Positions 38,227 through 47,744 of a DNA stretch of 64,000 bases are shown piece after piece. The notes beneath the pieces are model-generated. The model ran no database searches, had not been told where the DNA came from, and saw nothing but the letters and a program-made list of their open reading frames with translations. The DNA comes from Pelagomonas calceolata (taxonomy: Eukaryota; Sar; Pelagophyceae; Pelagomonadales; Pelagomonadaceae), in contig CAKKNE010000004.1 in the NCBI GenBank assembly GCA_918797485.1, positions 930,001 to 994,000 of the forward strand, read 5' to 3'. How positions within the stretch are numbered: position 1 is the first letter of the stretch; each line of letters starts with the position of its first letter. The position numbers were made by a program, and so were the translations under genes.

Positions 38227-38249
38227 CCTAGTGTCTTACGACCGCTAGC
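38227..38249 (-). promoter_or_regulatory. Palindromic promoter motif, strong copy
   Basis: CCTAGTG, TCTTACGAC, CGCTAGC. It is 121 bp upstream of the channel-fusion ATG at 38106. Confidence 0.6.
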
Positions 38250-38350
38250 GGATTCTAAACGCGGGAGCCGTCTAAGCGCACACCCGCACGAGATTCAATG
38301 AATCACAGACGCCATCGCCGCGACGCGCGCGTAAACTTTCACGACCATTA

Positions 38351-39124
38351 CTACACGACGACGCTCCCGCGCTTCGACCCCCTTACTTCAAGCTCGAGCG
38401 CCGCCGGCTTGCGCAGGGCCTCGGCCTTCGCCGCGGCGCGCGACCCGAGGGACGCCTCGAGTGCGGCGAATTGCGCCGCGACCGTTGCCGCGTCGAGGCC
38501 GAGGAGCTGCGGCGCGCCGAGGACCAGCGTGCGAAGGTCGCCGTCGGCGAAGTCGTAGTCGCTCCGAAGCATGTCAAACGTCGGCGCCACGTCGAGGTCG
38601 TAGCGCAGGCCTAGCGCTTGCGGCAGGCGCAGGATCACTTTCTTTCTCAGCGTCACGTCGTCGAGGGCTAGATTCTTTTGTAAAGCATCTGCGGCCGCTC
38701 TCACGCGCGCCGCGGAGTAGCTCAGGACCTCGGGCACGCGCCTCGCTATTCGCTTGATCTCCGCATCCCCGAGGCCTAGGCTTCGGAGCCCGTCGCATCG
38801 GTTTTCAAACTCTGAGGTCACCTCGGCGTATCTTGCTTCCAGGTTCTCTTTATCGTCGTCGTCGGCCTCCGGATCCTTGACTGCGTACTGGTAGGTCTGG
38901 CGCGTCGCGCGCGGCGACGCGGCGACCACGCGTGCCTCGATGTCCGATGCCTCATCGACATCAATCTCGAACGTGCGCTCGCAGAAGTCCGCAATGGCGC
39001 CCTTTAGAGCTAATTGACGATTGCTGCCGGCGTTTAGAGCTAATTGACGATTGCTGCCGGCGTTTAGGGCGCTGAAGGCTGCAGCACCAGAGGCAATGCT
39101 TAGCAATAGCCTTGCTGATTGCAT
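38351..39124 (-). CDS. mTERF-like plastid protein
   Basis: A single exon of 257 aa from Met 39124; the longer open frame to 39325 would swallow the promoter motif. The start (MQSARLLLSIASGAAAFSA) is a bipartite plastid presequence with the GAAAFSA motif. The rest carries mTERF-type helical repeats with the Leu/Pro pattern: LGLGDAEIKRIARRVPEVLSY, LRKKVILRLPQALGLRYD, LRTLVLGAPQLLGLDA. mTERF proteins bind organellar nucleic acids in transcription or splicing. Just after the presequence, a 30-bp exact tandem duplication (39003-39062) repeats LNAGSNRQLA twice. Confidence 0.78.
   Translation of the reverse strand: MQSARLLLSIASGAAAFSALNAGSNRQLALNAGSNRQLALKGAIADFCERTFEIDVDEASDIEARVVAASPRATRQTYQYAVKDPEADDDDKENLEARYAEVTSEFENRCDGLRSLGLGDAEIKRIARRVPEVLSYSAARVRAAADALQKNLALDDVTLRKKVILRLPQALGLRYDLDVAPTFDMLRSDYDFADGDLRTLVLGAPQLLGLDAATVAAQFAALEASLGSRAAAKAEALRKPAALELEVRGSKRGSVVV
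39003..39062 (-). repeat. Two exact 30-bp tandem repeats in coding sequence
   Basis: Units 39003-39032 and 39033-39062 are identical. Each codes for ten residues (LNAGSNRQLA with its partner residue) at the end of the plastid presequence. The length is a multiple of three, so the frame is kept. Confidence 0.9.
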
Positions 39125-39238
39125 CTTTGCGGGCTGGTGGTTGCGGCGGCGATTGATGGCGGCCTTTGGTGTTTGCTCGGTTGCAGCTGTGCTTATTGGC
39201 AGCACGTGTGGGCAAAAAAACGGGCACGCTCTCCCAAG

Positions 39239-39262
39239 GCTAGCGGAGTGTAAGACACTAGA
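39239..39262 (+). promoter_or_regulatory. Palindromic promoter motif, strong copy
   Basis: GCTAGCG, GAGTGTAAGA, CACTAGA, in the divergent 210-bp region. It is 115 bp from the mTERF-like start and 73 bp from the plus-strand start at 39335. Confidence 0.65.
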
Positions 39263-39334
39263 AAGCACAGCGCAAAAACGCCAGCAGCGCATCTGCTGCA
39301 CAAAGATTCTGTTTTCGAGTGCCATTTATCGTAA

Positions 39335-39781
39335 ATGATGCAGTCCTCGTTGTGCTTCGCCCTCCTGGTGACCACGGCTGCCGCTCTCCAAGCACCTACG
39401 TCACGGGCTGGCATGCGTCGTGGAGTCGCGCGCGCACCGATGGTGGGCGTGCTCGCGCCGACGAGCAGTGCGCTCTGCGCCGCGGACGACGACGGCTACG
39501 AGGCGCCCAAAATTGAATTCGACCCGGACGCCGACGGCGCACGCGCGGCGTCCGATATAGCGCTTCCCTTCCGGGCACGGGGGACCGACGCAAGGTTGCG
39601 AGAGCGCGCCGTGTCGTTCGGTCGTTCGCCTCGTCGACGACGCGCGCTCAACCCAATATATTTTTTCTCCAACGCAGTCGGCGGCCGCGACCTGTGGAGC
39701 GACTGGAAGAATGGTATCTACATCGGCAGCGTCGCCATCGGAGTGCTGCTGCCGCTGTTCTTCTTCGTCGTCCGGCCATGA
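39335..39781 (+). CDS. Small membrane protein, probably plastid-targeted
   Basis: 148 aa in one open frame. The start (MMQSSLCFALLVTTAAALQAP) is a signal peptide followed by TSRAGMRRGVARAP, suggesting plastid routing though without Phe at the cleavage point. The end has one clear membrane span (GSVAIGVLLPLFFFVV) preceded by FFSNAVGGRDLWSDWKNGIY. The Arg-rich middle (about residues 80-104) may be an intron read through. A small thylakoid or envelope subunit is possible; no family was recognised. Confidence 0.5.
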   Translation: MMQSSLCFALLVTTAAALQAPTSRAGMRRGVARAPMVGVLAPTSSALCAADDDGYEAPKIEFDPDADGARAASDIALPFRARGTDARLRERAVSFGRSPRRRRALNPIYFFSNAVGGRDLWSDWKNGIYIGSVAIGVLLPLFFFVVRP

Positions 39782-40286
39782 GGGGGTGAGTTGTGGAAGT
39801 CGACCCGCGGCCCGCGGTGGCGGCCTCGTGGGGGACCTGTGGCTGGTAAGGCGTTTGGTACGTTTCCTAAGACTCGTCCGTCCGCCCCCCGGGATGGTTC
39901 CTCATAGCATTCGCGCGGGTCGAATTGCTCTGGCTGGCCAAGTCCGTAATCTGCAAAACGCCCTCACGACGTCCAATTGTCCTCATTAACCCCGCGCGCG
40001 CTTGTGAACACTCTCGGCGCCTTACTTTTACGCCTCACGCAGAAATTCGTGCAACTCGGCCGCTCGTAAGCGTCCAAAACTGCCTCCAGTGCATCACTAC
40101 CACCTTCACGGCATTTTCACGGCGTCAGTTGTATTTCTATATTGCGCGGGAGCACGTGCGGTACGCCCAAACTACTGCGTCGCGCTCAATTCGAAAATCG
40201 ATGGTCGCGGTCGTGAAACCGGACGCGGGCCCGATCCGGTCCGATCGTACGATTTATACCACTCGTGTACCACAGGCCCCATCATC
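39782..40286. other. Intergenic, 505 bp
   Basis: 3' region of the small plastid protein and 5' region of the coiled-coil gene. No motif, RNA gene or ORF was supported. Confidence 0.5.
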
Positions 40287-41120
40287 ATGTCCAAGTCCAT
40301 TATTGCCCTCGCGCTACTCGCCGCCTCGTCGACGGCCCTTCTCGATGTCCACAAGCAGAGCAATCTGCGCCGCCGCCTCGGCAAAGGAAAGTACGGCGGC
40401 GGCAAGTCGGGCTCCAAGTCGGGATCCAAATCTGGCTACGAAGACGAAGACGAGGATGCGGACTGCTCGTGCGACACGGTGTACGAGGAACTCGAGCTCT
40501 GCAAGGAGAACAGCGAAGCCTGCCAGGACGAGCTCGAACAGTGCACCGAGCAGATCCAGATAAATCAGAAGGAGTGCGATGAGACGAAGGAGAACCTCGA
40601 GGGCCAGATCGCGCAGCTCACGGAGCAGCTCGACGCCTGCGAAGCCGATACCGCGTCCCAAACGGAGACGATCGTCAAGCTCCAGACGCAGATCACCGAG
40701 CTCCAGTCGGCGCTGGACGCCTGCACCAAGGAGAGCGTGGGCCTCGCCGACGAGCTGAAGGCCTGCCAGGCGAACCACGGCGACTCCTCTGGCAAGATCA
40801 ACGAGCTCGAGACGGCGCTCAAGGCCTGCAACGAGGACCGGGAGAAGGCCGCTCAGACAATCGCGACGCTCGAAGCGGATGCTAAGGCGGCCGCGAAGCA
40901 GATCGCCGACTACCAGGCCAAGGTCGCGAGCCTCGAAGCCGCGCTCGCGAAGGCGAGCGTCGACGCCGTCGTGGCCTCCGAGAAGACGGCTGCCTCGTCA
41001 GTCGAAGCTTCCGCGATCGCCTTAGAAGCGACAAAGCTCATACTGGCGCGCGCGGAGTCGCTCGAGGCGTCGCGCAAGGCCGAATCGCTCGACGGCTTCA
41101 CGCCCGAGCCGGCCAAGTAG
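40287..41120 (+). CDS. Secreted coiled-coil protein with regularly spaced cysteines
   Basis: 277 aa from Met 40287, with a signal peptide (MSKSIIALALLAASSTALL). A Gly/Ser/Lys-rich linker with repeated KSGSKSG precedes an acidic CSC segment. Residues about 65-200 form a coiled coil with Cys at near-regular spacing (ELCKENSEACQDELEQCTEQ and onwards), suggesting parallel helices cross-linked by disulfides. The C-terminal Ala-rich helix ends PEPAK. It is probably an extracellular structural protein; related proteins were not recognised by name. Confidence 0.6.
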   Translation: MSKSIIALALLAASSTALLDVHKQSNLRRRLGKGKYGGGKSGSKSGSKSGYEDEDEDADCSCDTVYEELELCKENSEACQDELEQCTEQIQINQKECDETKENLEGQIAQLTEQLDACEADTASQTETIVKLQTQITELQSALDACTKESVGLADELKACQANHGDSSGKINELETALKACNEDREKAAQTIATLEADAKAAAKQIADYQAKVASLEAALAKASVDAVVASEKTAASSVEASAIALEATKLILARAESLEASRKAESLDGFTPEPAK

Positions 41121-41215
41121 GCTTCACGCCCCGCGGAGGACACTACCCACCTCCGCAAGATCCCTCCCCGACCACTACCCCGCGCGACCACGACCACTAA
41201 AAAAACTACCACTAA

Positions 41216-43151
41216 TTAGCTATCATCCACGTCCTTCTGAAAGACTCGCTCAAGGAACGCCGAATTCGTGACGCCGGCCGGCCGCTCATCCGCTATAGAT
41301 GGAGGCAGCTCCGCCCGCACCAAGTCGACGCCGTCGAACGCGTCCAACATCTCCCGCAGCGCGTCGAAGTCAGCATCATCCCCTACGGAAGTACATGTCC
41401 CCCGGGACGCCTGGCCGACGCGGCCCGCCCGGCCCGCCACATGCGCGTACGTCGCAGGACCGCCCTCCGTAACATCACCAACTCGATACACATGACTGAC
41501 GTTCGGGAAGTCGAGACCGCGCGCAGCGGACGGCACCGTCACGAGCACGGTCGCGCCGTCTCGTGCCGCGACCTCTGCAAACGAATCGTCCGTCGCCGAC
41601 GCGCGCGCCATGCTGCCGGCCGCGACCGTCGGGGAGCCGCCCTCCGTCGGGAGGAGGGCGGCGACGGCGTGGGCGCCCCATAGCGACGTTCTCAGCTGCC
41701 TTGCTAACGCGTCGGCCGACGTCTCGTTGGCGGCGAAGACCACGGCCCTCGGTCTCGGGCCTTGACCGGACTCCTCCCACTCCCTCAAATCCCGCCTCAG
41801 ACACCGCGCCAAGATGAGCGGCCTTTTCCACTCGGGAACGTCGAGGAACTCGTGTCTTACGGAAGAGGGCGTTCGTATCTTTTCCTGGGTCAGGGAGAAG
41901 GGCTCAGTGCCACTCTCCGTGGCCTTCGTGGCCGTGCCGTTTCTCAGTAAAGAACTCGCGTCGGTTAACGTGGCGCCCACTAACACACGAGGCACCTTTG
42001 CCAAGCCCAGCGTCTCGAGGATATCTGCGGAGACATCACCACAAGCGTCGGCCTCGTCCACACAAACTAATTTGATATGTGACGTGTCCATGAGGTCCGG
42101 CGCCTCCTTCAACGCGTCTCGCAGCGTAGCAGCGTCGGCGACCAGCACGTCGCAGTCCGCCAAGTCATCAGGTAACGTCGACGAGGGCGTAAAGGTCCCC
42201 CCATAGTCGTCGTACCCGAAATCATCGGTCTTCTCCACGACGATCCGCCTTTCCTTGGCCGCGGCGACGGCTCTGTCCAAATCCGCGTCCGACGCGAGAG
42301 CCGCGACCCGACAGCCCTTCGGGCCCTTGTAGGCGAAGAGTGAGGAAGCGTCGCCGGGGAAGTAGCTGCCTTGGTTCCTATTGGTCCCGCCGACCTGTGT
42401 GGAAATCTTCGCGTCGACCTCCACGCCATCGATCCGACGCCGGCTCGATGGCGTGGCGATGCCGGTTCCTCACCACTGGTTGATTTCCACACAGGTCGAC
42501 TACGATCGTAAAACACGCCGTTCCCAATTGAAGAGCTAAGGCGCGCGACGGACACAACACCAACGCCAAAGGTGCTCCTCGAGGATCCCCAAACCGCGGC
42601 GGCCGGAAGCCTTCCAAATTCTGCGCGCTCGTCCACAGGGCTGGACTGAAGGTCGCCATCGCCGCTTGTGGAGTTAACAAGCCGAGATTGCTGCCCGCGT
42701 CGAGCTGCGTGCGTTCCCGTTCCGCGAGCTTCGTGTCGAGCACCGCGAGGAGAGGTGCGAGAAAGGCCAACGTCTTGCCGCTGCCTGTGGGTGCCGAGAC
42801 GACGACATCTGTCGAGCCGTCGACGGCATCTAACGCAGCTTCTTGCACCGGTGTGGGGAACCTCATCCCTAGGTCTTGCAGTCGCGCTTGCAGCCAGCCG
42901 GGCGCGCCTCGCGACGCCCAATCTCCAGACTTCGTCGTCGCACCGCCGTTGATCGCTTCTAGTTTCTTCTTCAACTCTGCTGCTTTACGGAAGTCCTCCT
43001 GCTGCACGGCGGCGTTCAATTGGGTCATGAGAGCGTTCACGTCGTCGGCGGCGGCGGCTCTGACGGGCGCGAGGCTCTGAACATGGCGTGGTGGCCGCTG
43101 GAAGGCGCGCGTTTGTAGTATTATCGCAACGACGAGGGCTGGTCGATGCAT
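41216..43151 (-). CDS. UVR-motif DEAD-box RNA helicase, probably plastid (2 exons)
   Basis: Minus exons 42501-43151 and 41216-42394 give 609 aa. The N-terminus (MHRPALVVAIILQTRAFQRPP) resembles a bipartite plastid presequence with AF. A UVR motif follows (LNAAVQQEDFRKAAELKKKLEAI). Helicase motifs seen are the Q-motif region (GMRFPTPVQ), I (APTGSGKT), II (VDEAD), III (VGAT), V (ATVLVTVPSAARGLDFP) and VI (HVAGRAGRVG). The two RecA lobes are widely spaced by an insert. The intron is introner copy 4. Role: RNA remodelling, perhaps in plastid ribosome assembly (inference). Confidence 0.85.
42395..42500 (-). mobile_element. Introner copy 4 (TIR family A), intron of DEAD-box gene
   Basis: The element at 42395-42494 (100 bp) has ends CTGTGTGGAAATC and GATTTCCACACAG. 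The flanks GCCGAC and GTCGAC are a 6-bp duplication with one mismatch. On the gene strand the donor is GTCGAC in the flank and the acceptor is the terminal CAG, phase 0, restoring FTIVVGGTNRN. The internal GT of the element cannot keep frame here. Reverse orientation relative to transcription, like copy 3. Confidence 0.88.
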
Positions 43152-43479
43152 CGTGCGCGGTCGCTACTATCGATGTGAGTGCTGCTGCTGAGTGTGCAGC
43201 AGAGTGCGCGCGCGGTTACTGCGTTTCAGTGCTTGCGGCGAGGCGTTCGATCTGTGTGTAACGTGTGCACACAGCGCCGTTCGCGTTTGCGCAGCCGTGC
43301 GCGCTTGTGCGTGCTCCAGCTGGCCAAGAGCAAAGAGCAGTCCTCGCCTTTGCAGACGCCTCACGCGGCCGTTGGGACAGCACCGCTCGTCGTAGCCGTC
43401 GAAAACACGTCGCAGCAGTCACGTCGACGACGTATCGAGCCGCGGTATCGCGTGCAGTGCTCTCAGGCTCCGCAACAGC
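43152..43479. other. Divergent intergenic region, 328 bp
   Basis: Upstream of the helicase and PPCS genes. No copy of the palindromic motif or other feature was seen. Confidence 0.5.
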
Positions 43480-44403
43480 ATGGCAGCACAAGTAGAGGCC
43501 ACGCCCAACGACGCCGCGGCCCTCGAGGCCTTTTTTGAGAAGGCAGGAGGTTGGCCGGCCGCACAACACAAGGTCGACGCGCTCGCCACGTTCGCGCAAC
43601 AAGCATTGGAAGCCAACGCGAAGGTCGCGCTCGTCACTTCCGGCGGAACCACAGCCCCTCTGGAAAGACGAACGGTGAGGTACGTGGACAACTTTAGTAC
43701 GGGAAATCGGGGCGCGGCGCTGGCCGAGCACCTCGCTTCCAAAGGGCAGACGCCAGCGTTTGACGCCACGGGCTACCGCGTCGTATACCTCCACCGGTCG
43801 ACGGCGGCGTTCCCCTTCACGCGGCACGTGCACGACGCGCTGCGCGCCGACCCGGCCGGGACGCTCCAGCGGCTGGCGGAGGGCCCGTATTGTGCGAAAT
43901 CCTTCGCGGCGCTGCAGGATTCCAAGCGGTTTCTGGCCGTACCCTTCGACACCATCGGCGAGTATTTGGGGCTCCTGCGGGCGTGCTGCACGGCGCTGGA
44001 GCCGCTCGGAGGGAATGTGCTCGTCGTCCTGGCGGCGGCGGTGTCAGACTTCTACGTGCCTGACCTCTGCGAGCACAAGATCCAGAGTCGTAGTGGTGGC
44101 GGTCTGTCGTTGGAGTTCGCGCCCGTGCCGAAATGTTTAGGTTATGTGAAGCGGTGGGGCTCGCCCCAGTTTTGTGTCTGTGGCTTCAAGCTCGAGACGG
44201 ACGAACAGCTCTTGAAAAAGAAAGCTATGGCGTCCCTCGCGAACTACGGCCTCGACTGCGTCGTGGCGAATATGTTGGCGACGTACCGGGAGCGCGCGAC
44301 GGTCTACACCGCGAGTGAGGGCGTCGTCGTCGCGGGCGACGACGTCGACGCGCGGCTCGCCGAGGAGCTGATGCGCGTGCACGCGGCGAGGGGCGTGTCG
44401 TAA
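43480..44403 (+). CDS. PPCS: Phosphopantothenate--cysteine ligase (PPCS/CoaB)
   Basis: A single exon of 307 aa, near the eukaryotic PPCS length of about 310. It joins 4'-phosphopantothenate with cysteine in coenzyme A synthesis. The nucleotide-binding block VTSGGTTAPLERRTVRYVDNFSTGNRGAALAEH is nearly invariant in the family. YRVVYLHRSTAAFPF, VLAAAVSDFYVP and CGFKLETDEQLLKKKA also match. Stand-alone PPCS without the decarboxylase is the eukaryotic arrangement. No targeting signal, so cytosolic. Confidence 0.93.
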   Translation: MAAQVEATPNDAAALEAFFEKAGGWPAAQHKVDALATFAQQALEANAKVALVTSGGTTAPLERRTVRYVDNFSTGNRGAALAEHLASKGQTPAFDATGYRVVYLHRSTAAFPFTRHVHDALRADPAGTLQRLAEGPYCAKSFAALQDSKRFLAVPFDTIGEYLGLLRACCTALEPLGGNVLVVLAAAVSDFYVPDLCEHKIQSRSGGGLSLEFAPVPKCLGYVKRWGSPQFCVCGFKLETDEQLLKKKAMASLANYGLDCVVANMLATYRERATVYTASEGVVVAGDDVDARLAEELMRVHAARGVS

Positions 44404-44725
44404 GTTTTGACGACCTTTTCCGATGCGTCGCGCTCAAGGCCAGTCCACCGGTCTTGGACAGCGCCCCGATGCGTCTCGGGCGACGCCAGAGTCCGGTCGA
44501 CTGGACCGTACGGGGCTCCACGCTCGGAAGTGCGGGGCACTGCTTTCTGCTCTACTTCGGCCGACCGACCTCAAGACCTCAAGGCAGAAACTCGGCCGCG
44601 AGGCGCGCATGCAAGTAGAATCGATGCCATAAGGGGTAGCAAGGGCAACAACAGGGGCTGCAGGGCGCCACCTTACCAGGGGCTGCTGCCCCACGCAACA
44701 ACCTCGCACGAGGGACGCGAGGGCG
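44404..44725. other. Intergenic, 322 bp
   Basis: 3' flank of PPCS and leader of the YHYH gene. No RNA gene or motif was recognised. Confidence 0.5.
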
Positions 44726-46469
44726 ATGGCACCTCACCAGCAGATTATCCTCACCGCCTTGCTGCTGGGAGCAGCCCGCGCGCCCCCGCCGGGCGGTGGC
44801 CCTCCGGGCGGTGGCCCTCCGGGCGGTGGCCCGCCGGGCGGCGGCGGCGGCGGCGGCGGCGGGGGCGGGGGCGGCGGCGGCGGGGGCGGGGGCGGCAGTA
44901 GCGGCACGAGCTGTGCGGCGGACGGGAGCAGTGCGAGCTACACGGAGACGATCACGACCAAGAGCGGCGTGAGCGTGCGGGAGATCGTGTCCACCGGTTG
45001 TCCCAACCACGAGTCCTACTGCACGGGGAAACCCGGAAATTCGTGCGGCGACGAAGGAGAGCAAACGACGCTCGTCGAGGCCACCGAGCAAAGCTTGAGT
45101 GTCGAGGTGCCCGCGAATCCAAAACTCAAGAACTCGTTTACGGCCGGCGAGCTCGATTGTTCCATGGGCACCGTTGCCTACGCGCTGAACGGAGTTGGAT
45201 TCTATTCCGGCGCAGTTGCGTTTGATTTGGGTGGCAACTGCCCTCAGCTCGACGTGGCCGATCCGGAGGCCGAGTGGATCTCGTTTGATTGCTGTTCCGG
45301 GCACAGCACGGGCTCCGGCGGCTACCACTACCACTTCCCCCCATCGTGCTTAATTGCGCAAGCCAACGCTGACGCACCCATAGCGGGTGGACACTCGCCG
45401 CAGATTGGCTGGGCGCAGGATGGCTTCCCGATCTGTCCGCGACCGGCGTCTGCTTATACGCCATCGACGCGACTCGTCATTCACCGCCCAATTCCGCGCA
45501 GACGGCCCTTTCGGCCCCGGCGGCGTCGAGATTCGGAATTGCGGCGCCTCAGGCGCCGACGCGACCTACTGCCAGGACGCGTGCGGCGGCTACGAGGGTG
45601 AGCTGGACGGCGTCGATAATTATAAGTATCGCTACTACGTCACGGGCAAGGTCGGCGACCTGAATGCTCTGCCTTCGAACCCGAAGCCCGACTCGGAGGC
45701 GCTCTATTTTCCGTACACCATAAGGTGCCACCGTGGTGCGACGGTCAGCGAGTATAACAGCGTGCCGGGTTCCAACGGCTACACGAGCGCGCACACCGCT
45801 ACCGCGCACCCGGGTTACACGACGCCCCTCCCGGTCCAGTGCCTCGACGGCAAGGGCCTCGACGACTACGACGTCTTCGCAAGCGCGCCGGCGCCCACGC
45901 CTCGGCCGACGCCGGCACCTACCACGCCTCGGCCGACGCCGGCGCCCGTCGAGGACGCGCCGGCACCCGTCGAGGACCCCACGCCCCGGCCGACGCCGAT
46001 CCCGACGCCGCAGCCGACGCGGGAGCCGACGGTCGCGCCGACGCCCGAGCCGACGACGCCCTCAAGAAGACGGCGGCGCGACGACGACCACGACGACCAC
46101 TGGTGGGACTATTACCACGAAGAAGAAGACGACGACGACGACGACTGCGGCTCGGAGCTCGTCATGTCCGGCGGCCTCGTCGCGATCGGACTCACGTTTA
46201 CCGGGATAAGCATCGCTGCGATCGCGAATGCGGTCCAGGAACAATGCGCATTAGGACCGACAATCGTCTACGAGGCTGGGACGACGAATCCCTACTACAT
46301 CTCACCAAATCTATGCTCCATCGGGACCAAGACCTACGCTTCGAAGAAGACCGTGCGCGACGCCTCGCCGCGCAAGGTCTGCCGCAAGTTCTGCGAGGCT
46401 GCATCAGAGAAGGGGAAACTTGCACTGAAGCACGTGCAGGGCCTGACGTGCTACTGCAAACGGAAGTAG
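44726..46469 (+). CDS. Secreted YHYH-domain protein with poly-Gly and Pro/Thr-rich regions (2 exons)
   Basis: Exons 44726-45434 and 45502-46469 (intron 67 bp, phase 1, with an ACGCCATCGACGCGAC core) give 558 aa. A signal peptide is followed by (PPGGG)n and an uninterrupted run of about 24 Gly. The YHYH domain spans about residues 65-330: GGYHYHFPPSCLI, then HSPQIGWAQDGFPIYGPFG, rebuilt exactly by splicing, and NYKYRYYVTG. A Pro/Thr/Glu repeat region, an Asp/His-rich stretch, a hydrophobic segment near residue 470 and a Cys-rich tail follow. YHYH proteins are secreted, with unknown activity. Confidence 0.82.
44775..44895 (+). repeat. GGGCGGTGGCCCTCC minisatellite and GGC run
   Basis: Three to four 15-bp units coding PPGGG, then an interrupted (GGC/GGG)n tract. 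It is likely length-variable and a place where assemblies err. Confidence 0.8.
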
Positions 46470-46555
46470 CAGCAAGTGGTGTAATGTGTTCTTGCTTGTG
46501 AGTTCTAATGGCGCCGGCCGCCCCGTGGGTGCCACTATCCCCTCTTTGTAACGGT

Positions 46556-46568
46556 GCTAGGACTAGTG
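46556..46568. promoter_or_regulatory. Possible variant of the palindromic motif
   Basis: GCTAGGACTAGTG, the two arms almost touching. It is about 140 bp upstream of the ankyrin ATG. Weak; listed because of its position. Confidence 0.2.
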
Positions 46569-46704
46569 GGCGGCGTCCCTGGGGGAAGCGTACAGGATAC
46601 CAAGCTCGGAAGAGGCACTAGCTTTCTGCTCTCCTGCCAGTGCCACGACTCGCGACCGCCCTTCGCAGCCCGAGCTGGCCGGGCAGCCATCGGTCATCAT
46701 AATC

Positions 46705-47202
46705 ATGAGCGCGGACCTCATCAAGGCCGCGAAAGCAGGCGACGTGGCGGAGGCGCGGCGCTGCCTCGACGCCGGTGCGGACGGGAAGAGGAATGAAGCT
46801 TTAATGGAAGCAGCCCGGTGCGGCCACGCGGAGGTGGCAGCTTTGCTCATAGAGCGCGGCGCGAACGCGTCGTACGGCTCCAAGAAGTGCGATTTTCAGA
46901 CGCCGTTGATCCAGGCTGCTCTAGAAAATAAGCTCGCCGTCGTCGAGCTGTTGATAGAAAAAGGAGCGAACGTCAACGCGAATGATAATGATTTCCGGAC
47001 GGCGCTGATGTACGCCGCGAAGGAGGGCCACGTGGCCGTCGTGGAGGCACTACTCAAAGCCGAGCCGGATTTGACATTGTCAGACAACGACGACTTGACG
47101 GCGCCGATGTTAGCTCAACTCTTCGACCAGGACGCCGTCGTCGAGATTTTTAAGGCCGCTGGCGTCACGCAGTTCGAGAAGGAGGACTCGGACGACTACT
47201 GA
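46705..47202 (+). CDS. Small ankyrin-repeat protein
   Basis: A single exon of 165 aa made almost entirely of four to five ankyrin repeats: LIKAAKAGDVAEARRCLDAGAD, ALMEAARCGHAEVAALLIERGANA, PLIQAALENKLAVVELLIEKGANV, ALMYAAKEGHVAVVEALLKAEPD. A short acidic end (EKEDSDDY) follows. It is a protein-interaction module without other domains; the partner is unknown. Confidence 0.85.
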   Translation: MSADLIKAAKAGDVAEARRCLDAGADGKRNEALMEAARCGHAEVAALLIERGANASYGSKKCDFQTPLIQAALENKLAVVELLIEKGANVNANDNDFRTALMYAAKEGHVAVVEALLKAEPDLTLSDNDDLTAPMLAQLFDQDAVVEIFKAAGVTQFEKEDSDDY

Positions 47203-47317
47203 GGCGCGCCTCCTGAAATTCGCCTCCCCGCCACAGCGGGAATAAGTATTAATGTATTACTATTACGCTGAGGCTTCGCGGCGAGTCTCCTGCCCAGAGA
47301 GTCGCTATATTGCTACC

Positions 47318-47543
47318 TTACACGCTCCCCGACGGCGGCGGCGACGGCTGCGTTTCGCGGGCGCGGAGCGCGGCCCGCGCCTCTCGCAAGCGGCGCTCAA
47401 TACATCCTGTATGCGGGTGTGAGCTACCGAGCACACGCCGCGCGATCCGTTCCGTGTCCTCGAGCGTCGTCACGGCCTCGCGGAGCTCCTTGAGCGTGGC
47501 GCCGTCGGCTTTGTAGAGCGCCTCCCCGTAAATCCACCCTGGG
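47318..47543 (-). pseudogene. 3' fragment of a kinesin-light-chain-like TPR gene
   Basis: An open minus frame of about 75 codons ending at a stop at 47318-47320. It encodes GEALYKADGATLKELREAV, TTLEDTERIARRVLGSSHPHT and IERRLREARAALRARE. This is the C-terminal TPR unit and tail of a large TPR family typical of pelagophytes. All upstream repeats are missing, and the reading stops making sense at about 47543, where another gene fragment begins on the other strand. A truncated copy left by rearrangement is likely. Confidence 0.6.
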
Positions 47544-47544
47544 C

Positions 47545-47709
47545 TGGACGCACGTGGACGTGCTCGACGCCTTCGGCGGCTCGGCGACGGAGTACTCTTC
47601 CACTGAGTTCTACGCCGATGCGGTCCACTTGAATGAGGATGGCTACGCGCGACTGTGGACTTTACCTAAAATCCAGGCGTTCTTCGAGTGCTATACGCCG
47701 AAGGCCTAG
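47545..47709 (+). pseudogene. 3' fragment of an SGNH/GDSL-type hydrolase gene
   Basis: About 55 codons ending TAG at 47707-47709, coding WTHVDVLDAFGGSATEYSS and ADAVHLNEDGYARLWTLPKI. The D-x-V-H-L-N-x2-G-Y block is the catalytic Asp/His end of SGNH esterases. The N-terminal GDS part is absent, so this is a 5'-truncated remnant abutting the TPR fragment. Confidence 0.55.
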
Positions 47710-47744
47710 TGTGGGCCCCAAACACTGATTCCCCAAATTGGCTA

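Noticed and set aside
37104-38231. Long plus-strand ORF (375 aa) opposite the channel gene
   Set aside because: It is the antisense shadow of the GC-rich channel-fusion CDS. Its composition (Val/Arg/Gly) is that of a reverse frame and no domain was recognised.
39239-39325. N-terminal extension of the mTERF-like protein (start 39325)
   Set aside because: It would place the promoter motif inside coding sequence and bury the signal peptide; Met 39124 gives a proper plastid presequence.
44775-44895. CRISPR-like array
   Set aside because: The regular 15-bp units are a coding PPGGG minisatellite with no spacers.
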